Of a stretch of 64,000 bases of DNA, positions 31,083 to 43,101 are shown one piece after another. Within the stretch, counting starts at the first letter, position 1; the number at the start of each line of letters is the position of its first letter. The notes beneath the pieces are model-generated. The model was not told the origin of the DNA and searched no databases. It saw only the letters and a program-made list of their open reading frames with translations. Position numbers and translations under genes: made by a program. This DNA comes from Ceratodon purpureus (taxonomy: Eukaryota; Streptophyta; Bryopsida; Pseudoditrichales; Ditrichaceae), in NCBI GenBank assembly GCA_014871385.1, contig CM026428.1, positions 3,691,621 through 3,755,620 on the forward strand, in the 5' to 3' direction.

Positions 31083-34025
31083 TTAATTAATTAATGTCAC
31101 ATTTGGTGGTTCGCAATTTTGGGTGCATAGTTTTATGATCATAAGTGATCTGCACAATCATGAACTGCAATTCTATGAGTCTGGACAACAGTCATCAGAC
31201 AGACATGGGCCACAGCAAAAGAATGGACTTCTGCCCAGTGATTCAAGTTGTCACAGACAGGAACTTAGCTTCACCAGATGACATAGTATTAGCCACACTA
31301 ATGGTAGGTTGCAACACTGGCTGGAAACCTCTTGAATGTAGTTTATTCAAGTTAGATGAGGCTGTGTGCAGAGGAGTTGCAGGCAGGATGAATGCTGAGT
31401 AATTTTGATATGGTCACCAGTTGAACACGTAGACTGTTGATAATGTTGACCCAATCTCCTTGAGAAAGCAGGGGTGCAAGACCCATGAGCCGGACAGAAG
31501 GCCTCCATCAATACCAGTCTCCATCGCTACTGTCCTCTGCTTACAGGTCTCCAGTGCACAAGTGACCAGCTATGGAGCCTGTTTGTTCGAATTTAGCCAT
31601 GAACTGCCCGCTTGACCCAAAACAATGTTGGTTTCAATTGTCTGAACTGTTCTTGTCATTCATCTTTCATCCACATTTGTTTGCATGTGAGTATGTACAA
31701 ATTTTCCTGTAGCACATAACAAGTATGTAGATTATCAATGATGGCTGAATGTGAAAGAAAAATGCAGCCAACTCCCTCTCTCCGAGCACTCTTTGTCATT
31801 CCTACAATGAATCTTAACATGGGCTAGTTTGCACACTTCCAATGAAGTTCTAGGTAGCAGGCCGTTTGACCCCTTAAAGGTTAACCCCAGTGAAGTGGCG
31901 GGCTTGGGATTTGTTTCACACACCTGGGGCTCCTTTTCAATGTTCATTATCAGTTTATAGGCAGCCTGGGAGTACCGTAATTCCTCACGATGCTTAATAG
32001 ATGGAAACGCAAACAGAAAAACAAGAACTGGTATCAGTACACATTGACCAAAGTTACTGTATGTTTGGTAGTTCTAAACATACCCATCTAATTGATGCTG
32101 CTAGTGCTAATAGATAATTTAATACCCTTGTCAAAGAAAGTGACACCAGCACAATGCACTCATCCTCAAATGCCTGTTCTTGGTGATCTATTTCTTGTCA
32201 CTTTCACTAATCCTCAGCTTCAAGTTCCAGGTTGACTGAGTATGAGTCCACAATGCCATTGTCTTCTATGAGAACACCAGTTGATGAGTACTGGGAGAAA
32301 ACCGATGCTATGCAAATGAGATGTAAAACAAAGCATACAAGATCTAGATGGCCATGGTAATGATTCTTGCTTAGCAAGGCCAAGCACACTAATGGTGATC
32401 ATCCTCTTGAGTGCTCCTTGTGTGGGTACTATTGATCACCCCACGCAATAGAAGATTTGTTTTCTGAAATTGAAAGTTCTCAGAGTGCTAAAGTGTGCCC
32501 TCTGAGCGCTTGAAGTGGTGGTACTGGCTGCTCAGAGCAAGGATTTGTGGAGACCAGCTAGCTGAGAGTTATTTGATAGAGACCCCCACCGACCTTGCAT
32601 GTACAGCTACACAAAAGCTGCAGCACACATGAGATAACATTTAAAGGTGATAGAGGTTATCAGTTGCAACTGGGAGACCTTCCAAATTCCAATGCACCTT
32701 GAAGTATTGGTACTCCAACTCCCTTGCAAAGAGAACTCATTTCTGTCCAACCCCTTGACACTAGCCACGTCTACACAAAGTGAAGAACTTGAGGTGCAAA
32801 ATCCAGTGCAAAACTCAAGGTAAGTCCTAATTCTCTTGGAAAAATGGTGTTCATTCTTTGAGTAATCTTCTCTGTGTCTACACATGGTGGAGACCTTGAC
32901 TGAAAATTGATGGGATTGTGGAGTTCTCCTTGGAAGATGGATTAGCCACATGTGACATGGCTAGTGTACATTATGGTGGAAAAGTTCAACAAACATTATG
33001 GTGGATGGCCATACGGTTGCTGTGTGAGGGTTGATGCATTTTAGAATGAAACTAGATGCATGAACTAGCCTCCTGAGGATGTATGTACTATACATTGTCA
33101 CTATCAATTCAGGAAATTTTCACTAATCTTTCAAATGTAATTAGACATAGGCATTGATGCATTCTTTGAGTTCCCATTGGAAGTCTCATTCTGGGTGGAT
33201 GAACATCTATCCATGGCTGAGCCACATGTAAATGTCTCGAAGCAACTGGGTCAAGCATCCTTGTGTGCATCAGTATACTGTACACCATTCATGAATTCAT
33301 ACATGCTAAACCCCTAAACGTGCTAGTATTTTGTTTTTCATATTTTATCATGGTTATAAACATTGAATTGGAATACTGTATTTCTACTATCCAATTTTGA
33401 TGTAAAATTGAAGCCAAAAATGTTAAATTTCAACGTCATTGTCCAATTATTGAATTGTGTTGGGACCGTAAATTGGGTTATCCAAATCAACAAGCATTCG
33501 TCTTCATGGTTTCGGATTTTTATTAAAGTCAATCATGACAAATTGAAGCCTCTGAAGCTCTGGCTTTAAGTTCAAAGTTCAGACCTTGAAGGTAAAATTA
33601 GAGAAAATTCAATTCAATTCCAAGAATTTTGGTTTTTTTTCTTCTTCATAATCTTTATGATTGCTCATCCAATCAGTTGTTTTTCCACACCAATTGTGCC
33701 ATTTAACTAGTTCAGAGACTCTGAAAGTGGCAGTTTGTGGTGCTATCACCTTCTGAGAGACTTCAAATGCTAAATTATGCCAGCACTTGCCAGTTCCAGC
33801 CTCCTGCCGCTCAACCTGTTGAGGAGTTGTAACTTGTACAAGCAGGTTCATTTAAAAGGGAGGCACATCTCTTTCAAAGGAACATGACTCATTGATCTCC
33901 CATTTGAATTCCCAGTACGCCTTGTATTTCATTCCCAGGAGACCCTCTTCCATTTTGACTGTGTTTCATTCTCAAACAGGTGATTTGACAGTAAACAGGG
34001 GAAGGATTAGTGGGCAGGGCAATCC
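31083..34025. other. Spacer without recognised gene
   Basis: Almost 3 kb of moderately AT-rich sequence with only short open frames. I recognise no domains, transposon ends or RNA genes. It starts with a (TTAA)n-like run next to the piggyBac-like element. Confidence 0.45.
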
Positions 34026-34040
34026 AAAATCCTTGTCTCA

Positions 34041-34383
34041 GAGAAATGATGCAGTGTTCGAAGGAGAGTATTGGTCGTCGGCCAAGATCAGAGCATACAT
34101 TTGGGATGCTCTCTTGGAATATGGTAGACTCGAGTGGCAGAAGACTCAGCTTAGGTACAAAAAAGCTAAGACCCCGGAGAAAGCCCAAAGCATACTTGAT
34201 GGCTTTGATGCTGTCTGGGTTATTAGAAATGTTATCTGTGTTAGGAATGGTTTATCTGTTGTTTGGCATCCGATGCCATGTGCTAGTCCCCTCATCTTTT
34301 GGTAACTCTTCCCGGAGGTTCCCCCTCTGTGGTTTGTAATCTACTTTTTGCAATGAATTTCCTTGCTTCAAAAAATAAAATAA
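34041..34383 (+). mobile_element. 5'-truncated LINE (non-LTR retrotransposon) fragment
   Basis: A 15-bp direct repeat, AAAATCCTTGTCTCA, flanks the insert at 34026-34040 and 34384-34398. The insert ends in an A-rich tail (AAAAAATAAAATAAA). Its open frame (RNDAVFEGEYWSSAKIRAYI ... KTQLRYKKA, stop at 34303-34305) resembles the extreme C-terminus of LINE reverse-transcriptase proteins. Long TSD, poly(A)-like tail and 5' truncation are typical of target-primed reverse transcription. Confidence 0.8.
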
Positions 34384-34617
34384 AAAATCCTTGTCTCATT
34401 CAATGAATGTGCACTGCAAAATGACCATGTTCCCACCACCACTCCCTTTCACAAAATCTGAGTCCTATGCATCTCCTGGGGCATTGATAGTCCGAATGTT
34501 CTTAGACGCACCATGGCTGCAACATGAGTTTTAGTTTTCCATACTTGTTGTGTTCTGATTGGGCAAGTTTTAGATCCATCTTAGTAGCAGCCTTACGACA
34601 TGCTCACCTCATTTTAA

Positions 34618-35546
34618 CCCCTAAGTGCCCAGGAAAGCCAAAATGGCTTTTTGCTGTTTCGGTCAGTCTAAATAAAGGGGTTAAAATTGATATTTTTGCC
34701 TAAGATTTTTATTAGATGCTCCTTGTACTGCAAAGTGTATGTGGTAAAATTTACAAATCCAAATTCCAATTTGAAGACCTTCATCTAGAAATTTTAGGTT
34801 TCAAGTCCAAAACGGGCAGCTTAAAATTAGGCTTTTTTTAAAATAAAATTCTTAAAATATGTTCATAACCAAACAACCACTCAAATTCCAAAGAGACCCA
34901 AGTCAAAAAATATACCAATTTTACAAGGGCAGCCTCTAAAAATTACAAGGACAAGCTTCAATATTTTCAGTAATTTTTGAATTACTTTTTTCAAAATTCG
35001 TCAAAATTTGAGATTTTGGAATTTTTCAAAAATAATTTTGCTCAAAAATCAAAAACTTATAAAGGCACATAACCACCGTTTAGATTTTTCTAAAACCAAA
35101 TATACATGACGTCATGCATGTTTTACTATATCAACGTTTTCAGACCTGCTTCTAGAAAACAATTTTTATGAGAGCCAAAAATTGGAATGAGTCTCTCAAA
35201 TTTTCCATGGAGGTACTCAATTTGATTACCTACATGGAAAAAAATATGGGCAAAATGTTTCGGCTAACAATCTTCAACTCCCCCTTTGCACCATTTTGAC
35301 TATGTCATTCAACCAATGCCCAAAAAATGTTTTGCTGCAACTTTGAATATTATAATCTCTAAGATGGTAAACATCCAACGGCTGAAAAAATTATCGGTAC
35401 TTCTAAAGAAGGTTCAGTACAAGATCTTACGGCTCGATGTCTAAAAAAAGAATATGTTTTTGGTTCAAATTGTCGTTTCTACAAGGTGGTCAAAAATCAC
35501 TGTTTTGGAGGTTTTGAGACCCAAAACATGCTTGGGCACTTAGGGG
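34618..35546. mobile_element. piggyBac-like non-autonomous element (intact copy)
   Basis: TTAA lies on both sides (34614-34617 and 35547-35550). The inverted termini are CCCCTAAGTGCCCA and TGGGCACTTAGGGG. 929 bp, no coding region. It is the uninterrupted relative of 13621-31078. Confidence 0.8.
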
Positions 35547-35792
35547 TTAAAGTAAGATGAAGTCCTGGAAACTGATCTAATTTGACGATGGAATTAGCGC
35601 TTAATTTTACGTGGTTTTATCAAGCTTTCGACATCTCCTACAAGCAACACAAATATATTAAAACGGCCACTCCACGTTATTATCGCCGCCTCATACAGTG
35701 GTGTTTGAGAGATATTCGGAAGCCATGGTGGCTTTATTTGGACTTGCACTTGGAAAATCATGAAGACATATCAGAAATGGAAGTTTTGTGTA

Positions 35793-36079
35793 CAGGGTTG
35801 TCATAACGAACAGACATGGGCCAAATTCGGCGGACCGGACGGCACTTCGGACGGACAGACCGGTCGGTCCCCAACATTTATCGGACATAGCGGTCTGCTA
35901 GAAAAAAATTAATAGGTATATATCTTCAATATGTGCACAATAATCTTCAATATATACAAGATTGGGACGGTCAACCTTAAGTCTTGGTCGAACGGACCTC
36001 CCTTGACCCCTAACGGTCGGACAAGCGGACCGAAGGTCCGGACGGCACTTCGGTCCGGGAGGTCCTATAAACAACCCTG
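35793..36079. mobile_element. 287-bp hAT MITE
   Basis: The ends are CAGGGTTGTCATAACG and, at the right, TATAAACAACCCTG. An exact 8-bp duplication TTTGTGTA flanks it (35785-35792 and 36080-36087). The inside is rich in GGACGG / GGACCG motifs rather than the GACGTCC of the giant element, so it is probably a related but separate subfamily. Confidence 0.9.
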
Positions 36080-36413
36080 TTTGTGTAATGAATATGAAGT
36101 TTAGGATAAAATAAAATATTGGCGCAAGTGATTACAACATTACATAGCCAAAAGGATAATGATGAGTCCAAAACAAAATTGAAAAATAAGAAAAAATTAA
36201 GAGGCAGTAAACTAGTAAAAAATATGCCAATAAAAAGTATATTAATAAATCAATAAAAATAACTCTCTGATATGTTTATATGCAATCCAAAAATATTTAT
36301 TCACAAATCTTGAATACACAATTACATAAGTTTGTTGCGATATTTGATTTATTGGGTTTTATGTTCTAGATCATATATTATACGATATATATTAATATAT
36401 ACCAAAATCTCAG

Positions 36414-36546
36414 TCCAAGACAACAACAGCATTTCGGGTCACTCTCCCAAGCTTAAGAGTCCAGTGAGTACATATTAACATTGAGAAGATTCAAACTATA
36501 AGATCTAATGCTGCAAATCAGAGAACCAGACACATAAGGATCATGT
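36414..36546 (+). repeat. Left fragment of duplicated segment (paralogue of 60795-60927)
   Basis: About 130 bp closely matching 60795-60927 in the same orientation, interrupted after GATCATGT by the hAT element. The match resumes at 41617. Confidence 0.85.
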
Positions 36547-37074
36547 CAGGGTTGTCAAGACGTCCGAGGACGTTTGGGACGTCCGGACGTGCACGGACTT
36601 CCGCCAGCGCTCCAAGACATTCTGTGACTTTGAAAAAAAAAAAAAAAAAAACAGGTTTCACCTCGGGGTGAAACGAGATTCTGGAGGGATAAACATTTTT
36701 CGACCGTCCGATCGACCGATTCTGCGACGGGGCCGCATCACGGCCTTCGGATCACGAAGACGACCGCGAGGACGGCCACAAGGTCGTTGCTGACCACGGC
36801 CACTCCGCTCCGACGGCCACGATACGGCCGCTTCGGGCGATCGTGGGCCGTCGGATCGGAGCGGTCGCCGACGGCCGTTCGTCCCCTAGCCGTCCGCAAG
36901 GCTGAACGCGGGGTCGGACAGTCCGCGGCCCCTCCGATCCCACCGCCACATTCGGGCCGCGGCCGCCGCATCGTGGCCGCTCGATTCCAGCAGCCGTTGA
37001 GGGCCGTTGGATTGAAGGGCCGTTGGATTGGGCGGCCGTCGGCGGCGACGGCCACCATTTCAAAAAAAACCCTC

Positions 37075-37385
37075 GAAACTTAAAATGTTCATAATTTCTT
37101 TAAAAATTATCCGAATCGGGCTTATGAGGTGTTTTCTTGCATCTATGTTTCCTGTAGATGCCAAAAAAACATCTCACAAGTCCATTTTGGACACGTTTTG
37201 AGGAAGTTACAGCAATCTGAATATTTCGGAGCGCCTCAAAACTTAAAATGTTCATAACTTCTTCAAAACCTGTTTGAATTGGGCTTATGAGGTGTTCTTT
37301 GGCATCTACGTTTCTTTTAGATGCCAAAAAACATCTCATAAGTCCAAGTTGGACAAGTTGTGAAGAAGTTACGGCAATCTGAAGA
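37075..37385. repeat. Subterminal inverted repeat of second hAT (left)
   Basis: Two tandem units of about 150 bp (AACTTAAAATGTTCATAA... GGCTTATGAGGTGTT... GGCATCTACGTTTC...). The inverted counterpart is at about 40800-41105, so together with the GC islands the element has foldback-like arms of roughly 0.85 kb. The phrase ATGCCAAAAAAC is repeated many times. Confidence 0.75.
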
Positions 37386-37444
37386 TTTCAGGGAGTTTAG
37401 AGGTCGGCCGTCGGGGAAGACGGGGGGTCGTCGGCGCGGACCGG

Positions 37445-37490
37445 GGGGGGGGGGGGGGGGGGGGCGTCGGCGCGGACGGAGGGGGGGGGG
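37445..37490. repeat. Long poly(G) runs
   Basis: Two G-runs in a G-rich stretch, the first about 20 bases long, inside the second hAT element. Such runs can form G-quadruplexes and are also prone to length errors in sequencing. Confidence 0.8.
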
Positions 37491-37699
37491 GCTTGCAAGG
37501 CCTTCCTTCTTCTCTTGGGTTTTCTCTAGAGCCCGCCTCCCTTCTCCTCCTCCTCTCCTCCAACCTTGACAAAAATAATTCCATTTCTAGACACTCTAAA
37601 AACAAAATCATTACCGAACTGGAAATTTCAGACATATCCCTGAAATCATTCCAAATGTTCTAAAGATCTTGTAATTGTGAGTGTGGGGTCCGCCTTGAG

Positions 37700-39050
37700 T
37701 GTGGGGTCATTAATATGACAAGTTTGTATGTTTTCTGCTTTAGTTTTATATTGCAAAACAAATCTTTTTTTTCATGGAAATGTTTTTTTCCTAATTACTT
37801 GATTTTTTGGGTATTCAAAATTACGTCCATTGTAGTTTGTTTATCTCGGGGTTACTTCTTATGTTTTCAAATACCATTATATTCTACGTAATTTCAATTA
37901 ACTATTTTCTAATTATTGTCTTGTGCTTTATCTCATCCTCTAATCTTTAAATTTTTTATCCTTTCTAAGATAGATATTTTTATTTAGTTTCTTCCTTTGC
38001 CATAATGTTATTACCGTGACATCGTTTTCTATTCACTTCATACTCCTCATTTCTTCTTGTATCTCATTTCCACTCTTGCAATTATTATTATTATTTTTAT
38101 TTGATCTTCTATTCTGATTATCTTCTTGATTTATTATTACCTCTCATGTACTTTTTTTATTTTATATTTTTTCCCTTGATATCTATCTTCTCTATACACA
38201 TCTATTTCCTTCAAACCTTTTCCCATTGTAGTTTGTTTATCTCGCGGTTATTTGGTATGTTTTCATTTACCGTCGTATAATTTGTATTTTATTTCAATTG
38301 TCTGTTTCTTTATTATTGTCTTGTACCTAATATAATCCCCTAATATTTTCTTCCTTTCTTCTAATAATTAAAAATAAAAAGATAGAATGGGAGACAAATT
38401 AGAGGAATATTAAATAAATAAATGATGGGAGAGGAATAGAAGGATATGAAAATGAGAAGATAGAATGGAAGAATAATGTCAAAATAAAAAATTAAAGAGC
38501 AGATAGAATGGAAAAATAGTGTAATAATAAAAAATAAGAAGATAGAATGGAAGGCAAATGGAAAAAATATAAAAATAAAAGATAGAATCGGTGAGTAATG
38601 GAAGAATACATAATAAATAAATACTTAAATAAATAAATAAACAAATATAAATTATCCATTACTTCTTTGTATTTTTTATAGAATCATTCTGTAGTGATAC
38701 TCTATTCTTTATATTAGCTGGGATCCAAAACAATAGAATTCTAAGAATGGAATATTAATATGAATGCCAATGATTTTATAGAAATGAATTGTTTAATCAT
38801 AATTCTGATATTATTTTTGGCTATGAAGTATGTGATTGTATTTCCACATTTAGATTCCACATGTTATGTCCTCCATCCACAAAAATAATGATTTCGAATC
38901 ACCTTTAAGTTGGAAAAGAATTCAGAAATCTCAGAATAAAAAATCGACCTGATTTGTTAAACTCTAAGCTATAGAGACTCAATATTTGTCTAAAGGGAAT
39001 GGAAGGCAAACAATGTGGCATTCACTAGCCCAAGTACTCAAATGTGATAC
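37700..39050. other. AT-rich interior of second hAT
   Basis: No gene. Contains repeated phrases (TAGTTTGTTTATCTCG at about 37832 and 38227) and many AGATAGAATGG repeats at about 38380-38590, which suggest local duplications. Confidence 0.5.
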
Positions 39051-39053
39051 TAG

Positions 39054-39794
39054 GGGGGAAGCATGATAAAGTGTACAACAAAGTGACACATGTGATCATT
39101 TGGAAGTAATTATGAAGCGTGCTGTTTTTCAAAGCTCAAATCTGATTTTGAGCATTTTGGTGTAGTTTTTGAGCATTTTAGTCACGTTTTTGGGCGTCAT
39201 AAGGTATCTTATATACACCTTCATGAAGAAAAGAACTTCAATTGAAACTTAATTTGACCACTAGTTATAAATCATAAAAATGAACTTTTTCAATGTCTTA
39301 ATTTCTTCATTTGGGGCCCTCTATTGTCTTTAGAGGATGTTTTTTTCAATTTAGAAAACAATGTTTGGTGAAAAAATACTCACAAAAAGTACCGCGGAAA
39401 AGACCCTCCTAAATAACATCCTTGCGGTACTTTTGGAACCCTAAACCAATTGATGAGTATATGAATTGACTATTTTAGAATACTTCTTAAACATACAGAG
39501 GGCCCCACGTCATCAAAAGTGATTTTTAGATAGTTTTTGATTCTTTTATAGCCACTTTTTCAAATTATTGCATTCACTTTGTTTGGGTTTGAAGCCCTCA
39601 TACAATAACTTTAAAGTGTCTACTTTGCACGAAACTTTTCCAACTTATACAAAAACAAGTTGAGAATCTATATTACCAAAAAAAATTGACTTCAATTACA
39701 TCTTTCCATCACTTTTGTGCAGTTTTTGCAAAAGGGCTGAAATTGACAAAAAGATAAGCACTTTTCCTGTACACTTTATAATGCTTCCCCCCAC
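39054..39794. mobile_element. Non-autonomous TIR element, 3-bp TSD family (copy 3)
   Basis: The ends are GGGGGAAGCATGATAAAGTG and CACTTTATAATGCTTCCCC. The duplication TAG is at 39051-39053 and 39795-39797. The interior is collinear with copies 1, 2 and 4. It lies inside the second hAT element. Confidence 0.85.
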
Positions 39795-40051
39795 TAGCAT
39801 ATCCTCATTCCAAAAGAAAGAAACATTTCTCTTATGTCAACTCCCGAACCTTCAAAATTCACCCACCTTTCTAAATTAAACCTCCACCCTTGTCAGATGG
39901 CTTGGTTTTTTAATTAATTAATTAACACCATCTTCGACTTCTAATTCAAATTTACAATCCTCAATTCTAATTAATGTGTCCTCCAACTTCCTTCACACAA
40001 TTTCAACCTCTATCTAATTTGATTAGAATTCTAATTTCTAAGTGTTGCCTC

Positions 40052-40302
40052 CAGGGTTTTCTATTGTGTTGTGACGTGGGCCTATTGCGTCATAATGTCG
40101 GGACGTCACAACGGTTTAGAGTCACGACATAATGACCGATCCTGTCTTTACCGTGTCGGATCTGCCCATTTTGAGCCATCGTCCGACCCCTTGTTCCTTG
40201 TTTTCCTACGTTGACCCCTATTGTGACGTCACAATGGTCTCGTCACAACCCGTTCCGACGTCCCGACCGGATAGTCACGACCAGACCGCATAGAAAGTCC
40301 TG
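40052..40302. mobile_element. 251-bp hAT MITE (GTCGTGACG family, short copy)
   Basis: The ends are CAGGGTTTTCTATTGTG and, at the right, CGCATAGAAAGTCCTG. An exact 8-bp duplication GTTGCCTC flanks it (40044-40051 and 40303-40310). It shares both subterminal regions with 9605-11195 in reverse orientation and lacks that copy's interior, so it is an internal-deletion derivative or a founder MITE. Confidence 0.9.
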
Positions 40303-40799
40303 GTTGCCTCCTCTACAACTTACCTTCCAAATCCTCCCATTTAAATTCATTTTTAAATTTCAAGTTTATCCCTTATTTAATTCCAATGTTCCATTCCTGA
40401 TTTATACTCTCTATATACCACCCTGTGCTCCGTCCCCCATCCAAATTTCATTCCTTTGATTCTCTCCTATAACTAAATTTTCCACTACCATTTTTTAACG
40501 TCAACAAAAAACCTTCAACCTCGAACTATTAAGTAACTTCAGCCAACAAATGCATGTGTTAGAAACTTCCTCATTTGGACTACATATGGAGGACTACATG
40601 TCTAGAAATGGAAGTTCTAGGACTACTTCAATGCTTTTGCCAAGGAAGGAGGGTGTGAGGAAGGGAAGAGAGTTAGGGAGGAAAGGAAGTTAGTGAGAGA
40701 AGGGAGAGGGGAGGGTAAAAGTAGAAGCAGCGGCTGTCTCCCTCGGAAAGCCGACGACCAATGGCCTTAGTTTTACAAAAATATAATCGAAATTTCATC

Positions 40800-41105
40800 C
40801 TCCCGTATCATCTTCAAAACTTGTCCAAATTGCACTTGTAAGATGTTTTCTGGCATCTACACAAAATGGAGATGCCAAAAAACACATCATAAGCCCCATT
40901 CAGACATGTTTTGAAGAAGTTATGGACAAATTAAGTTTTGGGGCGCTTCGAAATCTTCAGATTACGGTAACTTCCTCAAAACGTGTCCAAATTGGACTTG
41001 TGAGATGTTTTTTTGGCATCTACAAGAAACGTAGATGCTAGAAAACACCTTATAAGCCCAATTTGGACAAGGTTTGAAGAAGTTAGGAACATTTTAAGTT
41101 TCAGG
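40800..41105. repeat. Subterminal inverted repeat of second hAT (right)
   Basis: Inverted counterpart of 37075-37385, again as two units with GATGCCAAAAAACA and GGACTTGTGAGATG phrases. It precedes the GC island at 41110-41480. Confidence 0.75.
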
Positions 41106-41616
41106 GGGTTGTTTTTTGGAAATGTAGGCCGTCGCCGCCGATGGCCTCGGCCGACGGCGACCGTCTGCGCGGATGGCGGCCTAATCCAACGGCCCTTGAC
41201 GGCCGCCGGAATCGAGCGGCCATGATGCGGCCGCCGCGGCCCGATCGTGGCCGAGGGATCGGAGCGGCCGAGGGCGGGCCGATCGCACGGTCGGCCTCCT
41301 CGGACGGTTGGGGAATCGGACGGACGTCGGCGGCCACTCCGATCCGACGGCCCACGATCGCCCGAAGCGGCTGCATCGTGGCCGTTGGATCGGAGTGGCC
41401 GCGGTCGGCGGCGATCTTGCGGCCGTCCATGCGGTCGTCCTCGCGATCTGACGGCCGAGATGCGGCCGCATCTCGGAATCGGCTGATCGAACGGTCGAAA
41501 AATTCTAACCCCCCCTGGACTGTGGGAATTCTTACCGCGACATAATTCTGGAGCGTTGGGGACGCCACGTCTGGACGTCCGTGTCGGACGTCCGGACGTC
41601 TAATTTGAAAACCTTG

Positions 41617-42290
41617 GATCATGCGTTAAGAAGGTAAAGAATTGTTCAAGCCTTCTTCAAGTGTACTTACAGGAACTTGATGCCGTATCAAGGATGTGGA
41701 AATATCTCATCACCGTGAATACTGTAGAACTCTGGTCGAGTCTCCCTCCAATCTCTTTGGGATGTATAGTGACCTACAAGCCCTCGATACATCCGTAAAT
41801 GAAAGATATCCATTGGTTAAAGGAACCAGCATACAATTTCACATTTAATGCTCTCACAAAACCGTTGCAATGCCTTCATTCGCTGCTTGGCACACATCGC
41901 ACCAACCAGTCTAAAGTTTCGAACACGATGTCAAGACGGATAAAGGATTTCAGTAGGAGCGAGTTCATTCTCCATCATGTACTGTCTACAGGATTGATCT
42001 ACAAGAACTGACGTGTGCTTTGGCCATACGTTCTGCTTGGACCATTTTATAGTTGAAGCATGCAAAAATTGAGTGAACCCGGAGGTGACAATGCCAAACG
42101 AGCAAGTTCGGGAGTCCTACTTTATGGAGGCTATACCGGATCTGCGTCAAGTTGTACTTCATGGAACCCTACATCATCCAATTATATCACAATCTAAGCA
42201 TTGCTGTAAATGGATCTCTGTCTATGTATCGAGATAACGATTCGGCCAGCGATGGCGATCATTGCCCAATTCACCAAATATCTTACAGTC
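41617..42290 (+). repeat. Right fragment of duplicated segment (paralogue of 60920-61370 and 63066-63325)
   Basis: Positions 41617 to about 42055 follow 60920-61370. The copy then jumps to a stretch matching about 63066-63325 (GAGGTGACAATGCCA, GAGCAAGTTCGGGAG, GGCCAGCGATGGCGAT). This copy therefore lacks about 1.7 kb present at 61.4-63.0 kb. It carries frame-breaking differences from the frame at 63074, so it is a degraded copy. Confidence 0.75.
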
Positions 42291-42369
42291 CGTCTTGTTG
42301 AGAATGCGGAAAGGTTATTACAAACTAAATCTCCTACATATCTTGTCCGTCACGGTAATGGGACAATCT

Positions 42370-42470
42370 GGCATCAGGTCGTGACTAGTGTCACATGTCG
42401 TGACCATCAATTGTCATGACGTCATGCCATTATAATGAAAATGGCCTCCTCACCACATAAAATACCAGCC
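42370..42470. mobile_element. Terminal fragment of a GTCGTGACG-family hAT element
   Basis: GTCGTGAC, TGACGTCATG and AAAATGGCCTCC resemble the right subterminal region of 9605-11195. No partner end or target duplication was found, so it is a relic at the inner edge of the right arm. Confidence 0.5.
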
Positions 42471-42555
42471 TCTTTAAAACTCATGTATACACCATGAGTA
42501 TAGAAGAACAAATGTCCTTATAGTCTCACGGTTCTAAATCAAACATATAGACAAA

Positions 42556-42557
<2 letters not shown>

Positions 42558-42594
<37 letters not shown>
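42558..42594. repeat. (AT)n microsatellite
   Basis: Pure AT run at the position matching the longer tract at 8012-8095 in the left arm. Confidence 0.9.
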
Positions 42595-42600
<6 letters not shown>

Positions 42601-43101
42601 CTTCAATTGAAAACTTGTCACTCAATCATTGTTTGGAGTTTTATAGCTCGTCAATTCAATCATAGATATTTCTTAGCTTCTCAAATTATAACTTAGATTC
42701 AGCAAGGAAAATTTTTATATATGAAAATATTAACAATGCAATGAGTGCGTTGTAGAACAAAAACTGAATACAACTCAAGTTAAAAGTGACAAGAGATAGT
42801 CCACCTTTTTTCTAGCATGGGATTAGACCTATTCTTTGTTTAGAAATGTGATTGGTCATTTTCTTATCACTACAATAGACATTGCACAAGTGTTTAGCTT
42901 TCGTGTTTAGCTTTCATGTTGAAGGCATCAAGCTCTCTTGAGAAGGCATCACTCTCTTGCTTTCTTGAGAAGACATTGGTGTTTAGTTTTCATAAAATGA
43001 TTCATAGGATGTCAGCTAAGTCTTGAGGTTAGAAATTACTAGAGATAGCCAGTCTTTTTTCTCAATTACTACTACACCATTGCTTTTTAGAATTGTGATA
43101 G

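Larger units (their letters stand above)
36547..41616. mobile_element. Transposase-less relative of the giant hAT, inverted (5.07 kb)
   Basis: The left end is type B (CAGGGTTGTCAAGACG..., CGCCAGCG, GTGACTT, A-tract, GGTTTCACC palindrome) and the right end is a decayed type A (tip CAAGGTTTTC). The flanking duplications are GATCATGT (36539-36546) and GATCATGC (41617-41624). The uninterrupted site is preserved at 60920-60927. Inside are GC islands near both ends (36690-37060 and 41110-41480), long inverted subterminal repeats, a piece shared with 19960-20150, and two younger insertions (39054-39794, 40052-40302). No transposase or cargo gene is left. It probably depended on a transposase such as that at 26554-29634. 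Confidence 0.88.

Noticed and set aside
33892-34040. N-terminal part of the 137-residue frame before the LINE fragment
   Set aside because: It lies upstream of the 15-bp target duplication, so it is host sequence that happens to be in frame with the LINE piece.
36737-37083. Arg/Pro-rich frames on both strands
   Set aside because: GC-island artefacts in the terminus of the second hAT element.
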